Positions 24,816 through 33,317 of a stretch of DNA of 64,000 nucleotides are shown here, one piece after another (position 1 is the first letter of the stretch; each line of letters begins with the position of its first letter). The DNA comes from JAABVY01 sp964627935 (lineage in GTDB: Bacteria > Zixibacteria > MSB-5A5 > JAABVY01), in the NCBI GenBank assembly GCA_964627935.1, contig CAZVLB010000005.1:124001-188000 (forward strand), in the 5' to 3' direction. The notes beneath the pieces were generated by a model. It saw only the letters and a program-made list of their open reading frames with translations. It ran no database searches and was not told the origin of the DNA. The translations under genes were made by a program, and so were the position numbers.

Positions 24816-25673
24816 GTGGCCGAAAGTGATCAGGGACAAAAGTCCGATGTTGTCATGCCTGCTCCCGAGCCGGTCAAACGACTAAAGGGCCAGAAAGCGC
24901 TGGTTACCGGCGGAAGCTCCGGGATCGGCAAAGGAATCGCCATCGAACTTGGCAAAAGCGGCGCCGACGTTGTCGTCAACTATATCGGCAGCCAGGAAAA
25001 GGCCGAGAAAGTAGCGGCCGAGATTGAAGATAATGGCAGCAGATCATATGCGCATCAGGCCGATGTCGCCAATGAAAAACAGGTTGTCGATATGATCGGT
25101 CGAATGAAAAAGGAATTCGGTACGATCGATATCCTGGTCTGCAATGCCGGGATTCAAAAGGATGCCGAGTTAACCGAGATGACTCTGGATCAATGGGATG
25201 CGGTCTTGAGTGTCAACCTGCGGGGGCAGTTTCTGTGTGCCCGTGAAGCTGTCAGGGAATTCAAGCGGCGCGGTGTGAACGCCGATATCTCCTGCGCCGC
25301 CGGCAAGATTATCTCTATCAGCTCGGTACATGATTCGATTCCCTGGGCCGGACATGCAAATTATGCCGCCTCAAAAGGCGGCGTGAAGCTTTTCATGCAA
25401 AGTATTGCGCAGGAAGTTGCGCCGCACAGGATCCGCGTAAACTGTATCTCCCCCGGTGCAATTCGCACACCGATTAACCGCCAGGCCTGGGAAACACAGG
25501 AAGCCTATAACGAACTGATGAAACTGATTCCCTACAATCGTATCGGCGAAGTCAATGATATCGGGCGCGTGGCGGCCTGGCTGGCATCGGATGAAGCCGA
25601 CTATATTACCGGTGCCGTACTGTATGTCGATGGAGGTATGACACTTTATCCCGCCTTTGAATCCGGCGGATAA
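24816..25673 (+). CDS. Short-chain dehydrogenase, glucose 1-dehydrogenase-like
   Basis: NAD(P)-dependent SDR of 285 residues. The start is taken as GTG at 24816 because GGAGG (24804-24808) lies eight bases upstream; that GGAGG would fall inside the frame if the ATG at 24801 were used. Cofactor motif TGGSSGIG, structural NAG in LVCNAGIQ, catalytic Ser in ISISSVHD, and YAASK are all present. The ending DGGMTLYPAFESGG is typical of glucose 1-dehydrogenases. The next gene, a glucoamylase, releases glucose, which fits oxidation of that glucose to gluconolactone. The N-terminal 25 residues are an unusual polar extension. Confidence 0.82.
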   Translation: MAESDQGQKSDVVMPAPEPVKRLKGQKALVTGGSSGIGKGIAIELGKSGADVVVNYIGSQEKAEKVAAEIEDNGSRSYAHQADVANEKQVVDMIGRMKKEFGTIDILVCNAGIQKDAELTEMTLDQWDAVLSVNLRGQFLCAREAVREFKRRGVNADISCAAGKIISISSVHDSIPWAGHANYAASKGGVKLFMQSIAQEVAPHRIRVNCISPGAIRTPINRQAWETQEAYNELMKLIPYNRIGEVNDIGRVAAWLASDEADYITGAVLYVDGGMTLYPAFESGG

Positions 25674-25692
25674 AAAGAGGAGGAGCATTGTA

Positions 25693-27537
25693 ATGGCCTA
25701 TCAGCCTATAGAGAATCATGGTATAATCGGTGATATGCATTCTGTGGCCCTGGTCTGTTCCAATGGAACAATCGACTGGCTCTGCTTTCCCCGCTTTGAT
25801 TCACCCAGCATATTCGCATCTATTCTGGATGATAAAAAGGGCGGCTATTTCAGCATCAGCCCGGTTCATGAGGAGGTTACCCAAAAACAGTTCTACTGGC
25901 CGGATACCAATGTGCTGGTGAGCCGCTTTTTATGCAGCGAAGGCGTCGGCGAGATAATCGATTATATGCCCATACATAATCCCCGCAGGCAGTTCGGCAG
26001 CCACCAGGTCATCCGTCGTGTCGAATCAACACGGGGCGAGATGTCATTCCGTATGGAATGCCTGCCCGCCTTTAATTATGGACTTGATTCACATGAACTT
26101 GCAATCGATGATAAGGGCGCATGTTTCCGGTCAAAAGACCTGAATCTCGGTCTGGCCACAAGAGTCAAACTCAAACGCCGTGAGAATGCGGCATTTGCCG
26201 AGTTTACATTGAAAGAAGGAGAGAGCGCCACATTCATTCTGCATGAGTTAAAAAACGGCGAAAAATGCGGCGCCAGCATCTCAGAATCCGAATCCGAGGA
26301 GCATTTTGAACGCACTGTCAACTACTGGCGGCGCTGGCTTTCGCAATGCACCTATCACGGGCGCTGGCAGGAAATGGTGCTTCGTTCCGCCCTGGCCCTT
26401 AAGCTGCTCACATATCAGCCCACCGGCGCGATTGTGGCCGCCCCCACAACCAGCTTGCCCGAAACAATCGGCGGTGAACGAAACTGGGACTACCGCTATA
26501 CCTGGATCCGCGATGCGGCTTTCACGCTTTATGGCCTGTTGCGTATCGGTTTCACCGAGGAAGCTGCGCATTTCATGGAATGGATCGAAGATCGCATCAA
26601 TGAGCTGGAATCTGATGGGGCCCTGCAGGTTATGTATGGTATTCGGGGTGAACATAATCTGGAGGAAAAAGAACTCCAACACCTCGAGGGTTACAAGGGC
26701 TCGGCACCTGTACGAATCGGCAATAATGCCTATAATCAGCTTCAACTGGATATCTACGGTGAACTTCTGGACAGCATTTATCTTTACAATAAATACGGCA
26801 CGCCGATTTCCTATGACCTCTGGCAGCATGTGCGCGACATGATTAACTGGCTGATCGACAACTGGCACAGAAAAGATGAGGGCATCTGGGAGGTGCGCGG
26901 AGGAAGACAGCATTTCGTCTATTCCAAACTGATGTCATGGGTGGCATTGGATCGCGCATCCCGCCTGGCCAATAAACGCTCGTTTCCCGCCAACCGCTGC
27001 GAATGGGTCAAAGTCCGCGACCAGATATATGAGCAGATCATGGACAAGGGCTGGCATGAAGAAATCAAATCCTTCGTTCAGGCCTATGACAATAATACAC
27101 TCGATGCTTCTAACCTGATGATGCCGTTGGTCTTTTTCGTGTCTCCCAGTGATCCGCGCATGCTCAGCTCCCTGGATCAGATATTGAAATCACCCAAAAA
27201 CGGCGGATTGGTGTCCAACAGCCTGGTGTTCAGATATAATGTCGAGAAATCCCCGGATGGTCTGACCGGCGAGGAAGGCACATTCAATATCTGCACTTTC
27301 TGGCTGGTGGAGGCCCTGACCCGGGCCGGAGAGGCTCATCCGCAAAGACTCGAACATGCCCGCCTGATGTTCGAAAAAATGCTCGGCTATGCCAATCACC
27401 TGGGCCTGTATGCCGAAGAAACCGGCCCGAGAGGCGAGGCTTTGGGCAATTTCCCGCAGGCATTCACCCACCTCTCGCTGATCAGCGCGGCCTATAATCT
27501 GGATAAAAGATTGGGCAAAAAGCGCAATAGAGGCTGA
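25693..27537 (+). CDS. Glycoside hydrolase family 15 (glucoamylase/trehalase-like)
   Basis: A 614-residue cytoplasmic enzyme without signal peptide. The start at 25693 has AGGAGGAG upstream, whereas a longer frame from 25657 overlaps the SDR gene. The N-terminal beta-sandwich begins YQPIENHGIIGDMHSVAL, and the (alpha/alpha)6 barrel contains LPETIGGERNWDYRYTWIRD, the best-known GH15 signature, and EEGTFNICTFW near the C-terminus, which carries the second catalytic glutamate region. Substrates in this branch include maltodextrins, glycogen and trehalose. Twenty bases separate it from the glucose-dehydrogenase-like gene, so the pair is an operon for intracellular glucan or trehalose use. Confidence 0.92.
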   Translation: MAYQPIENHGIIGDMHSVALVCSNGTIDWLCFPRFDSPSIFASILDDKKGGYFSISPVHEEVTQKQFYWPDTNVLVSRFLCSEGVGEIIDYMPIHNPRRQFGSHQVIRRVESTRGEMSFRMECLPAFNYGLDSHELAIDDKGACFRSKDLNLGLATRVKLKRRENAAFAEFTLKEGESATFILHELKNGEKCGASISESESEEHFERTVNYWRRWLSQCTYHGRWQEMVLRSALALKLLTYQPTGAIVAAPTTSLPETIGGERNWDYRYTWIRDAAFTLYGLLRIGFTEEAAHFMEWIEDRINELESDGALQVMYGIRGEHNLEEKELQHLEGYKGSAPVRIGNNAYNQLQLDIYGELLDSIYLYNKYGTPISYDLWQHVRDMINWLIDNWHRKDEGIWEVRGGRQHFVYSKLMSWVALDRASRLANKRSFPANRCEWVKVRDQIYEQIMDKGWHEEIKSFVQAYDNNTLDASNLMMPLVFFVSPSDPRMLSSLDQILKSPKNGGLVSNSLVFRYNVEKSPDGLTGEEGTFNICTFWLVEALTRAGEAHPQRLEHARLMFEKMLGYANHLGLYAEETGPRGEALGNFPQAFTHLSLISAAYNLDKRLGKKRNRG

Positions 27538-27757
27538 TATTAGTGGCCCCGGATATCTTCGAATATTGGCAAAAATCCATATTTTTCGCGGCTTTTGCCA
27601 TGTTTCATATTTGAGCGGCTATCTCAACAACATCTTTTTGTGTTTTATAAGCTGTTGGTGGATTATGCCTTATTGGGTTTTCACGCAAAAATCAGCGATC
27701 AGGGCATGCACTTTGCCATATAGTCGAACGGATACAACAGGGCATAAGGAGTGCACT

Positions 27758-28315
27758 ATGGCCAAAAAAGGAAAGAAACAGAAAGACAAAGTGGGATTTG
27801 AGATAAATGTCAATGGAAAATCCCAGAAAGTGTCGTTCAACAGCGATGAAGCCGAGGGGATGGGATTCCATTCCATTTTCGACAATGAGCCGTTTCCGCT
27901 GGGCGAAATTCTCGATGAATTGTTCTGGAATGATGATGAGGGGCTCGATGATGAAGATGAATTTATTGATGATGCTCCTCCGCAACCTGAGAACAAGAAG
28001 AAAACGAGCAATCTTACATGTCCCCTATGCGGCAGGACTTTCAAGGATTTTATGCATACCGGCAGATTCGGTTGCGGGGCCTGTTACAATGCCTTCGATG
28101 CCAAGATCAGGCCATTGATGAAACAGCTTCATGGCGCCGATTCGCATGTCGGACGCGGACCCGAACTGGATCGGAAAAAGGCCGAATCGATTAGCCGTGA
28201 ATTGAACCTGAAAGAGGAACTGAGAGAGGCAATCGCCCAGGAAGAATATGAACGGGCGGCCGAGATTCGAGATAAGCTTAAAAAACTTGAAGAGGCTGAA
28301 AACAACCTGAGCTGA
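27758..28315 (+). CDS. McsA-like protein with zinc fingers and UVR motif
   Basis: 185 residues from the ATG at 27758, preceded by AAGGAG at seven bases; a longer frame from 27566 has no ribosome binding site. Layout: a lysine-rich start, an acidic middle (about residues 50-75), two CxxC pairs (CPLC and CGAC, about residues 88-110), and a C-terminal UVR motif LREAIAQEEYERAAEIRDKL. McsA of Bacillus activates the protein-arginine kinase McsB and has more CxxC pairs at its N-terminus. No mcsB or clpC is adjacent, so the partner is unknown. Confidence 0.82.
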   Translation: MAKKGKKQKDKVGFEINVNGKSQKVSFNSDEAEGMGFHSIFDNEPFPLGEILDELFWNDDEGLDDEDEFIDDAPPQPENKKKTSNLTCPLCGRTFKDFMHTGRFGCGACYNAFDAKIRPLMKQLHGADSHVGRGPELDRKKAESISRELNLKEELREAIAQEEYERAAEIRDKLKKLEEAENNLS

Positions 28316-28350
28316 TTTCTAACCTATACATCCGCATTTTTTCTACATTT

Positions 28351-28386
28351 GCCCGGTCCTGCACTTACGACGACCGGGCTTTTTTA
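28351..28386 (+). terminator. Intrinsic terminator of the McsA-like gene
   Basis: Stem GCCCGGTC (28351-28358) and GACCGGGC (28372-28379) followed by seven T (28380-28386). Confidence 0.88.
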
Positions 28387-28390
28387 CATA

Positions 28391-28419
28391 ATAAAGGCCG
28401 AACATTAAATGTCCGGCCT
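28391..28419 (-). terminator. Intrinsic terminator of glnA
   Basis: Long inverted repeat, AGGCCG (28395-28400) with CGGCCT (28414-28419), extended inward by ACATT and AATGT around one mismatch. On the minus strand it runs into TTATTATG, 24 bases past the glnA stop. It stands back to back with the terminator of the convergent gene. Confidence 0.75.
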
Positions 28420-28442
28420 GTGGATTCATATCTGCTATATAC

Positions 28443-29858
28443 TTAACAGTCATAGAACATGCGGAATTCATAGGGATGCGGACGAAGCCGGATCGCATCC
28501 ACCTGAGCCATCTTCAGTTCCAGCCAGACCGCGATCACATCTTCAGTGAACACATCACCCTGCATCAGGTAATCATGATCCTCGGCCAGGGCCTCGCAGG
28601 CCCTCTGAAGCGATGACGGCAGCTGCGGGATTTTGGCCAGTTCCTTTTCCGACATGGCGGAAAGATCATCATTGCAGGGCGGACCAGGATCGATTTTGTT
28701 CTTGATGCCATCCAGGCCGGCCATCAGCATGGCAGCATAAGCCAGGTATGGATTACAGGTTGCATCCGGAGGGCGGAACTCCATACGGTAAGTCGATTTA
28801 TCGAGTTGATAACCGGGAATACGGATACATGCATTGCGATTTCCGACCGAATAAGTTCCTCTTACAGGAGCCTCAAAACCGGGCACGAGACGCTTGTATG
28901 AATTGGTCGAGGCCGAAGTGAAGCATAACAGGGAGGAGGCATGCTTTAAGATTCCGCCGATATACCAGCGCCCGATCTGCGACAGCCCGATCTCATCCTT
29001 GGCGTCATGGAATATCGATTTACCCGCCCTGGCCAGGTATTGATGCACATGCATACCGTTGCCGGGCTCATCGAAAAGCGGTTTTGGCATAAATGTGGCC
29101 GATTTTTGATATTTGATAGCCGTATTTTTGACAACGTATTTAACGATCATGGAACGGTCGGCCATATCAACCAGGTTACCGAACATGACCTCGATTTCCT
29201 GCTGGCCGGCTCCACCCACCTCATGATGATGGTACTTTACAGGCACTCCGCAGGATTTGAGAATATCTGTCATCTCGTTCCTGATCTGATAGGTCTTATC
29301 CTTGGGCGGGATGACATGATAGCCGCCTTTATAACGCACCTGGTATCCAAGATTGGCCTCGGTGGAATCCGAGGATCTCCATTCGGCTTCATTGGAATCG
29401 AGAAAATAATATCCCCGTTCCGGCTTCTGGTCATAGCTGACATGATCGAAGAGGTAGAATTCGAACTCTGGTCCCCACACCGATTCGGTCGCGATCTTCG
29501 TCTTATTCAGGTATTTTTCAGCCTTGCGTGCAAGAAAGCGGGGATTGCGTGTGAAATCCTCAATCGTACCGTTGACATCATAAACATCACATATAAAACT
29601 GAGCGTGGGGCGATCCCAGAAAGGATCGATAAAGGCCGATTCCGCCACCGGCAAAACAATCATATCTCCCGATTTGATATGTGCAAATCCCGAAACCGAT
29701 GAACCGTCAACACCGATACCGTTTTTGAATAACTTGTTGGTCAGCCGTTCGATCGGTATTGTAATGTGATGCCATTCGCCCAGCAAATCGACAAATTTGA
29801 CATCCACGAATTCGATCCGGTTATCCTTGACCAGTCGTTTTATCCTGTCCGTTATCAT
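28443..29858 (-). CDS. glnA: Type I glutamine synthetase
   Basis: ATP-dependent ligation of ammonia to glutamate. 471 residues, the standard length. Visible motifs: DGSSVSGF near residue 52, WGPEFEFYLF, HHHEVGGAGQQEIE, KPLFDEPGNGMHVHQ and EFRPPDATCNPYLA. In enzymes regulated by adenylylation, a tyrosine sits in a NLYDLPPE-type loop; the corresponding segment here, CNDDLSAMSEKELAKIPQ, has no tyrosine, so control by that modification is unlikely. A perfect inverted repeat lies directly upstream (29879-29898). A single-gene transcript. Confidence 0.96.
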   Translation of the reverse strand: MITDRIKRLVKDNRIEFVDVKFVDLLGEWHHITIPIERLTNKLFKNGIGVDGSSVSGFAHIKSGDMIVLPVAESAFIDPFWDRPTLSFICDVYDVNGTIEDFTRNPRFLARKAEKYLNKTKIATESVWGPEFEFYLFDHVSYDQKPERGYYFLDSNEAEWRSSDSTEANLGYQVRYKGGYHVIPPKDKTYQIRNEMTDILKSCGVPVKYHHHEVGGAGQQEIEVMFGNLVDMADRSMIVKYVVKNTAIKYQKSATFMPKPLFDEPGNGMHVHQYLARAGKSIFHDAKDEIGLSQIGRWYIGGILKHASSLLCFTSASTNSYKRLVPGFEAPVRGTYSVGNRNACIRIPGYQLDKSTYRMEFRPPDATCNPYLAYAAMLMAGLDGIKNKIDPGPPCNDDLSAMSEKELAKIPQLPSSLQRACEALAEDHDYLMQGDVFTEDVIAVWLELKMAQVDAIRLRPHPYEFRMFYDC

Positions 29859-29878
29859 AATCGTCTCCTTGTGAAAAA

Positions 29879-29898
29879 ATTATCTTAGTGAAGATAAT
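29879..29898. promoter_or_regulatory. Inverted repeat upstream of glnA
   Basis: ATTATCTT (29879-29886), spacer AGTG, AAGATAAT (29891-29898): a perfect 8-bp inverted repeat centred about 30 bases before the glnA start codon. On the minus strand it is followed by six T, so it could act as an operator or as a weak AT-rich attenuator. No regulator is identified. Confidence 0.45.
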
Positions 29899-29955
29899 AT
29901 ACAATTCGCTTTTGGCAATACAAATCCGGCATTTTAGTCCTTTTCTAATTGACTT

Positions 29956-29984
29956 TTGAACATAAAATCAAGATGATTTATAAA
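29956..29984 (+). promoter_or_regulatory. Promoter of the secreted repeat-protein gene
   Basis: TTGAAC (29956-29961), 17-base spacer, TATAAA (29979-29984). The predicted start, near 29991, falls on the ribosome binding site AGGAGGA itself, leaving a leader of only about ten bases. Confidence 0.5.
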
Positions 29985-30000
29985 ATCTCAAGGAGGAGAA

Positions 30001-32004
30001 ATGAGGATATTTGCTACACTTGCAATAGTTTTATTGCTGTTTAATCCAGGATTGACGCAGGAGAATACCGAAGAGCCGGATCCGATCAGCACCGCACTCG
30101 ATGCTGTCGGGCTGACAAAGCAAAGCCTGGCATTCGATTACGGCGACATGTCCAATTACGGCGGAGACAAATTCGTCCTGCCCCTGTTCTATACCATGCA
30201 TTCCTCCCCACTGAAAATCGAACATTACAGCAAAGTCTTCCGCGACAACATATTGCATAATATCCGCCAGACTCATGTGCTGACCTCATTCGCGTCGAGG
30301 CGCATCAATGAGGGCATACGGCGCGGATTGATATCCAATCCGATCGATGAAATCCTGCCGCGTCTCGAATCTGAAACCCCGCTCAAGGATGCCATTGTGG
30401 CTTTTGAGGCCTTGTATACTGTTCCAATGGACCAAAATCGGCGCGGTGAGCTGGAGGAAAAAGCGGCCGAGGTGCCGCTTGAGCTCCAGAAAATGGCCGC
30501 GGTGATTCTATACTCCTGTATTGATTCTCTGCGCTATCATCGCCGGGCTTTTCAGGCCGCACGGGATCGGGGATTCGATCTGGATGACATGCGCGAGCAG
30601 CTTGTGGCTTTTATTGCCAATGAAACCGATCATGCAACATTCGAGATGGAACCGTTTCTGGAGGCTGTCGATTTCAAATATCTTTATACTCCAGCCCAGG
30701 ATATCGCTATAGGCCTTGATTTTGCCGCAGATTCACTGCGCAAGCTGAGCTTTAACCAGAAATTCGAATTCGAATGGCGCACCTCGGCCGGGATTATAAT
30801 GATTAACGATAACCGCAATCATGAATACGAAGACAGAGAATATCTTTTGATCATCGATGCCGGCGGCAGTGACATATATGAAGGCGGTGGCTGCAACAAA
30901 AGTACCCGTAACTGGATCTCGATACTGGTCGATCTGTATGGGGATGATATATACAAGGCCGCTGATGAAACCCTGCCGTCATTCGGCGCCGGCGTATTCG
31001 GCTACGGTTATCTGGTCGATCTGGCCGGCAATGACACATATTCTGCCAAAAATCTGAGCCAGGGAGCTGGCTTGTGCGGTGTAGGCATACTTCAGGATCA
31101 TCAGGGCTCCGATTTCTATGATGCCTATGTCTGCGGGCAGGGCTCGGGATTTATCGGGCAGGGAATTCTGGCCGATCTGGATGGCGATGACAGCTATCAG
31201 ATGTTCCAGCTGGGCCAGGGCTTCGGCTATACAAAAGGCATCGGTATCCTGGCCGATTCGTCGGGAAATGACCTCTATATCGCCAATGATTCAATTATAG
31301 ATTTTCCCTCCTCGCAGTCCGAGGAGCATAATGCCAGTCTCTGCCAGGGCGTCGGTTTCGGCAAACGGGCAGATTTTATCGATGGCCATTCGTGGGCCGG
31401 GGGGATCGGTATGCTGGTTGATGGTTCCGGGGATGACAGCTATACTGCCGGTTTGTTTGCGCAGGGATGCGCCTACTGGTATGCTATCGGGCTGTTATCG
31501 GACAGCCAGGGGAAAGACACCTACGATGGTATCTGGTATGTACAGGGTTCGGGTGCACATTTCGGGCTGGGAATACTGCTCGAATCAGATGGCGATGACC
31601 GCTACAATGCCACTATGAATATGGCACAGGGAGCGGGCCATGATTTCACGCTGGGTATACTGATCGATGAAAACGGGGATGATATCCATGATGCCCCCAA
31701 CCTGTCACTGGGTGGCGGTAATGCCAATGGTATCGGTATATTCTGGGATAAGCAGGGAAATGATATATATAATGTAACCGCTGCGACCACGCTGGGACGA
31801 TCCAACGTGGCCGGTCGAGGTGGATTGCGCGACTATATCAAATGCCTGGGCCTGTTCCTGGATACCGGCGGGTTGGATACATATCCCGAACAATACGATT
31901 TTGCGGGCAACAACACTCTCTGGACCCAGCCCGGTACCAATACCGAGGATCCATTGCCGGAAATCGAACTGGGCGTCGGCTTCGACACGGAATCAAAAAA
32001 ATAG
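30001..32004 (+). CDS. Secreted protein with Gly/Asp-rich solenoid repeats
   Basis: A 667-residue exported protein: signal peptide (residues 1-19), an alpha-rich N-terminal domain to about residue 260, then about ten to twelve repeats of roughly 22-45 residues up to residue 630. The repeat core reads G[IV]G[IV]L.D..G.D.Y, followed by a segment ending in QG.G or GAG, for example GILADLDGDDSYQMFQLGQG and GILLESDGDDRYNATMNMAQG. Regular DxxGxDxY units with Gly-rich turns suggest a beta-helix with Asp-lined edges that could bind calcium. I do not recognise a named family, and no catalytic motif is visible. Own promoter and an AAGGAGGAG ribosome binding site. Confidence 0.85.
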   Translation: MRIFATLAIVLLLFNPGLTQENTEEPDPISTALDAVGLTKQSLAFDYGDMSNYGGDKFVLPLFYTMHSSPLKIEHYSKVFRDNILHNIRQTHVLTSFASRRINEGIRRGLISNPIDEILPRLESETPLKDAIVAFEALYTVPMDQNRRGELEEKAAEVPLELQKMAAVILYSCIDSLRYHRRAFQAARDRGFDLDDMREQLVAFIANETDHATFEMEPFLEAVDFKYLYTPAQDIAIGLDFAADSLRKLSFNQKFEFEWRTSAGIIMINDNRNHEYEDREYLLIIDAGGSDIYEGGGCNKSTRNWISILVDLYGDDIYKAADETLPSFGAGVFGYGYLVDLAGNDTYSAKNLSQGAGLCGVGILQDHQGSDFYDAYVCGQGSGFIGQGILADLDGDDSYQMFQLGQGFGYTKGIGILADSSGNDLYIANDSIIDFPSSQSEEHNASLCQGVGFGKRADFIDGHSWAGGIGMLVDGSGDDSYTAGLFAQGCAYWYAIGLLSDSQGKDTYDGIWYVQGSGAHFGLGILLESDGDDRYNATMNMAQGAGHDFTLGILIDENGDDIHDAPNLSLGGGNANGIGIFWDKQGNDIYNVTAATTLGRSNVAGRGGLRDYIKCLGLFLDTGGLDTYPEQYDFAGNNTLWTQPGTNTEDPLPEIELGVGFDTESKK

Positions 32005-32319
32005 GGCAGGTTAAATCAGAGTCTGCGCCATTCAGGACCAGGCAACTCTTGAGCCTGCCACTCTTATGCGGATTTGAGCCGCTGCAAAGACGGCAGTTCA
32101 CCGCTTCGCTAAAGAACTACCGCAACATATGGGCATGCCCGGGACTTATCAGTGTGTCAGTTGCTGATCCGGCAATTGCCGGGCGGATGATCACATCTAC
32201 ACGATATTTTTTGCGCCGACTGCCTCCTGTAAAAATTACCACAAATGCGCGCCGTCAGGATTCCTGACGGAATCATATTTCAAGTTTTCGCTTCATTCGG
32301 AATTCGTCTGGCATCATTC
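32005..32319. repeat. Intergenic region with degenerate palindromic repeat copy
   Basis: 315 bases between convergent genes. It holds a perfect hairpin, CCGTCAGG (32252-32259), loop ATT, CCTGACGG (32263-32270), followed by TTCGCTTCATTCGGAATTCG (32288-32307). The same order of a palindrome around AGGATTCCT and then a CACTCATTCGG-like segment occurs at 37091-37143, so this is probably a decayed member of the repeat family described at 34.5-37.2 kb. The rest shows no gene. Confidence 0.5.
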
Positions 32320-32628
32320 TTAAGCCGTTGGTGTACCGGGCACCCTCTCTCCCGTAGTTTTCGTGTTATCCTCGATTTTCACCAGCTTGTCGTGCATGGA
32401 GAAAAACAGTATCCAGATCTCGCATGTTACTCTCCACATCAGATTACCGAATATGATAACAACTAATCCGGTCAGGATACCGACAAATGCCCCGCCAATA
32501 CCGGGGATAATGCCAAACAATCTCAATACACCAAAGAGGGTGATAAAAATCGCCCCGAGCACATAGATGAACTTGATCAGGGACTGGCTGATCATCTTGT
32601 CAAATGAAAGAAAACTGTTCGAATCCAT
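32320..32628 (-). CDS. DUF4282-like small membrane protein
   Basis: A 102-residue protein with two hydrophobic helices (about residues 17-40 and 46-70) and a soluble C-terminal tail. It opens with FLSFDKMISQSLIKFIYVLG, the pattern of DUF4282 proteins, whose function is unknown. AAGGAG precedes the ATG. A single gene; no partner suggested by the neighbourhood. Confidence 0.75.
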   Translation of the reverse strand: MDSNSFLSFDKMISQSLIKFIYVLGAIFITLFGVLRLFGIIPGIGGAFVGILTGLVVIIFGNLMWRVTCEIWILFFSMHDKLVKIEDNTKTTGERVPGTPTA

Positions 32629-32783
32629 AAAATTCTCCTTCCGCCTTTTAAGATCAAAAATAAGATAAATTTAGTATGCTATCGGGTCAAATATATAAAA
32701 TCAGCAGGGAATTGCCATGATTATTTTGATTTTTATGGTGATTTATTCGGTTTACGGTGACTGAATAGGGATAACGTCAAGGT

Positions 32784-33182
32784 CTATTCTTCGACATTGT
32801 AGAGCTTGGATTTTTCCCAGATATCGCCCAGCATCAATGAGGCCTCACGATCGGCATCGAGCACATATTCCTCCGGTATCATAATCGAAATCCCGGCGCT
32901 CATGGGACGCACAAAATCCTCGCCGATGAAACCCATCGAGCCATGATAGCCCATGGCTGACAAAAGCACACAGGGTATCTCTTTGGCATTGAGCCCCTCG
33001 AGAAGCATCTGGGCATACTGTATCGAGGTAAAGCGGGCCAGTTGTATCCAGTTGTCATACTGTTGCATTATGGCCGGTTGCGATCCCTCGGCCGGAAGAT
33101 AATCAACCAGTTGTTCATCGCAATCGGGACATCGCCCCACACCCGGATTGTACTCATATCTGCATTTGGGACAGAATGGCAT
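32784..33182 (-). CDS. Zinc-ribbon protein with DUF2007-like domain
   Basis: 132 residues from the ATG at 33182 (GAGGT four bases upstream). The N-terminal zinc ribbon is CPKCRYEYNPGVGRCPDC, and residues about 45-120 (WIQLARFTSIQYAQMLLEGL, then IPCVLL and ISIMIPEEYVLDA) resemble the DUF2007 putative signal-transducing domain. Function unknown. A common domain pairing in candidate-phylum genomes. Confidence 0.75.
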   Translation of the reverse strand: MPFCPKCRYEYNPGVGRCPDCDEQLVDYLPAEGSQPAIMQQYDNWIQLARFTSIQYAQMLLEGLNAKEIPCVLLSAMGYHGSMGFIGEDFVRPMSAGISIMIPEEYVLDADREASLMLGDIWEKSKLYNVEE

Positions 33183-33317
33183 GCTAACCTCATATCTTGG
33201 AATTCGTTTCATCCGAGATACATCGGATGATATCATAAAATTCAATCCGCAACCATCAAAAATTGACAATAAGGCATACTATAATTTATATTTGCATCAA
33301 ATCACCATGAGGATAAT

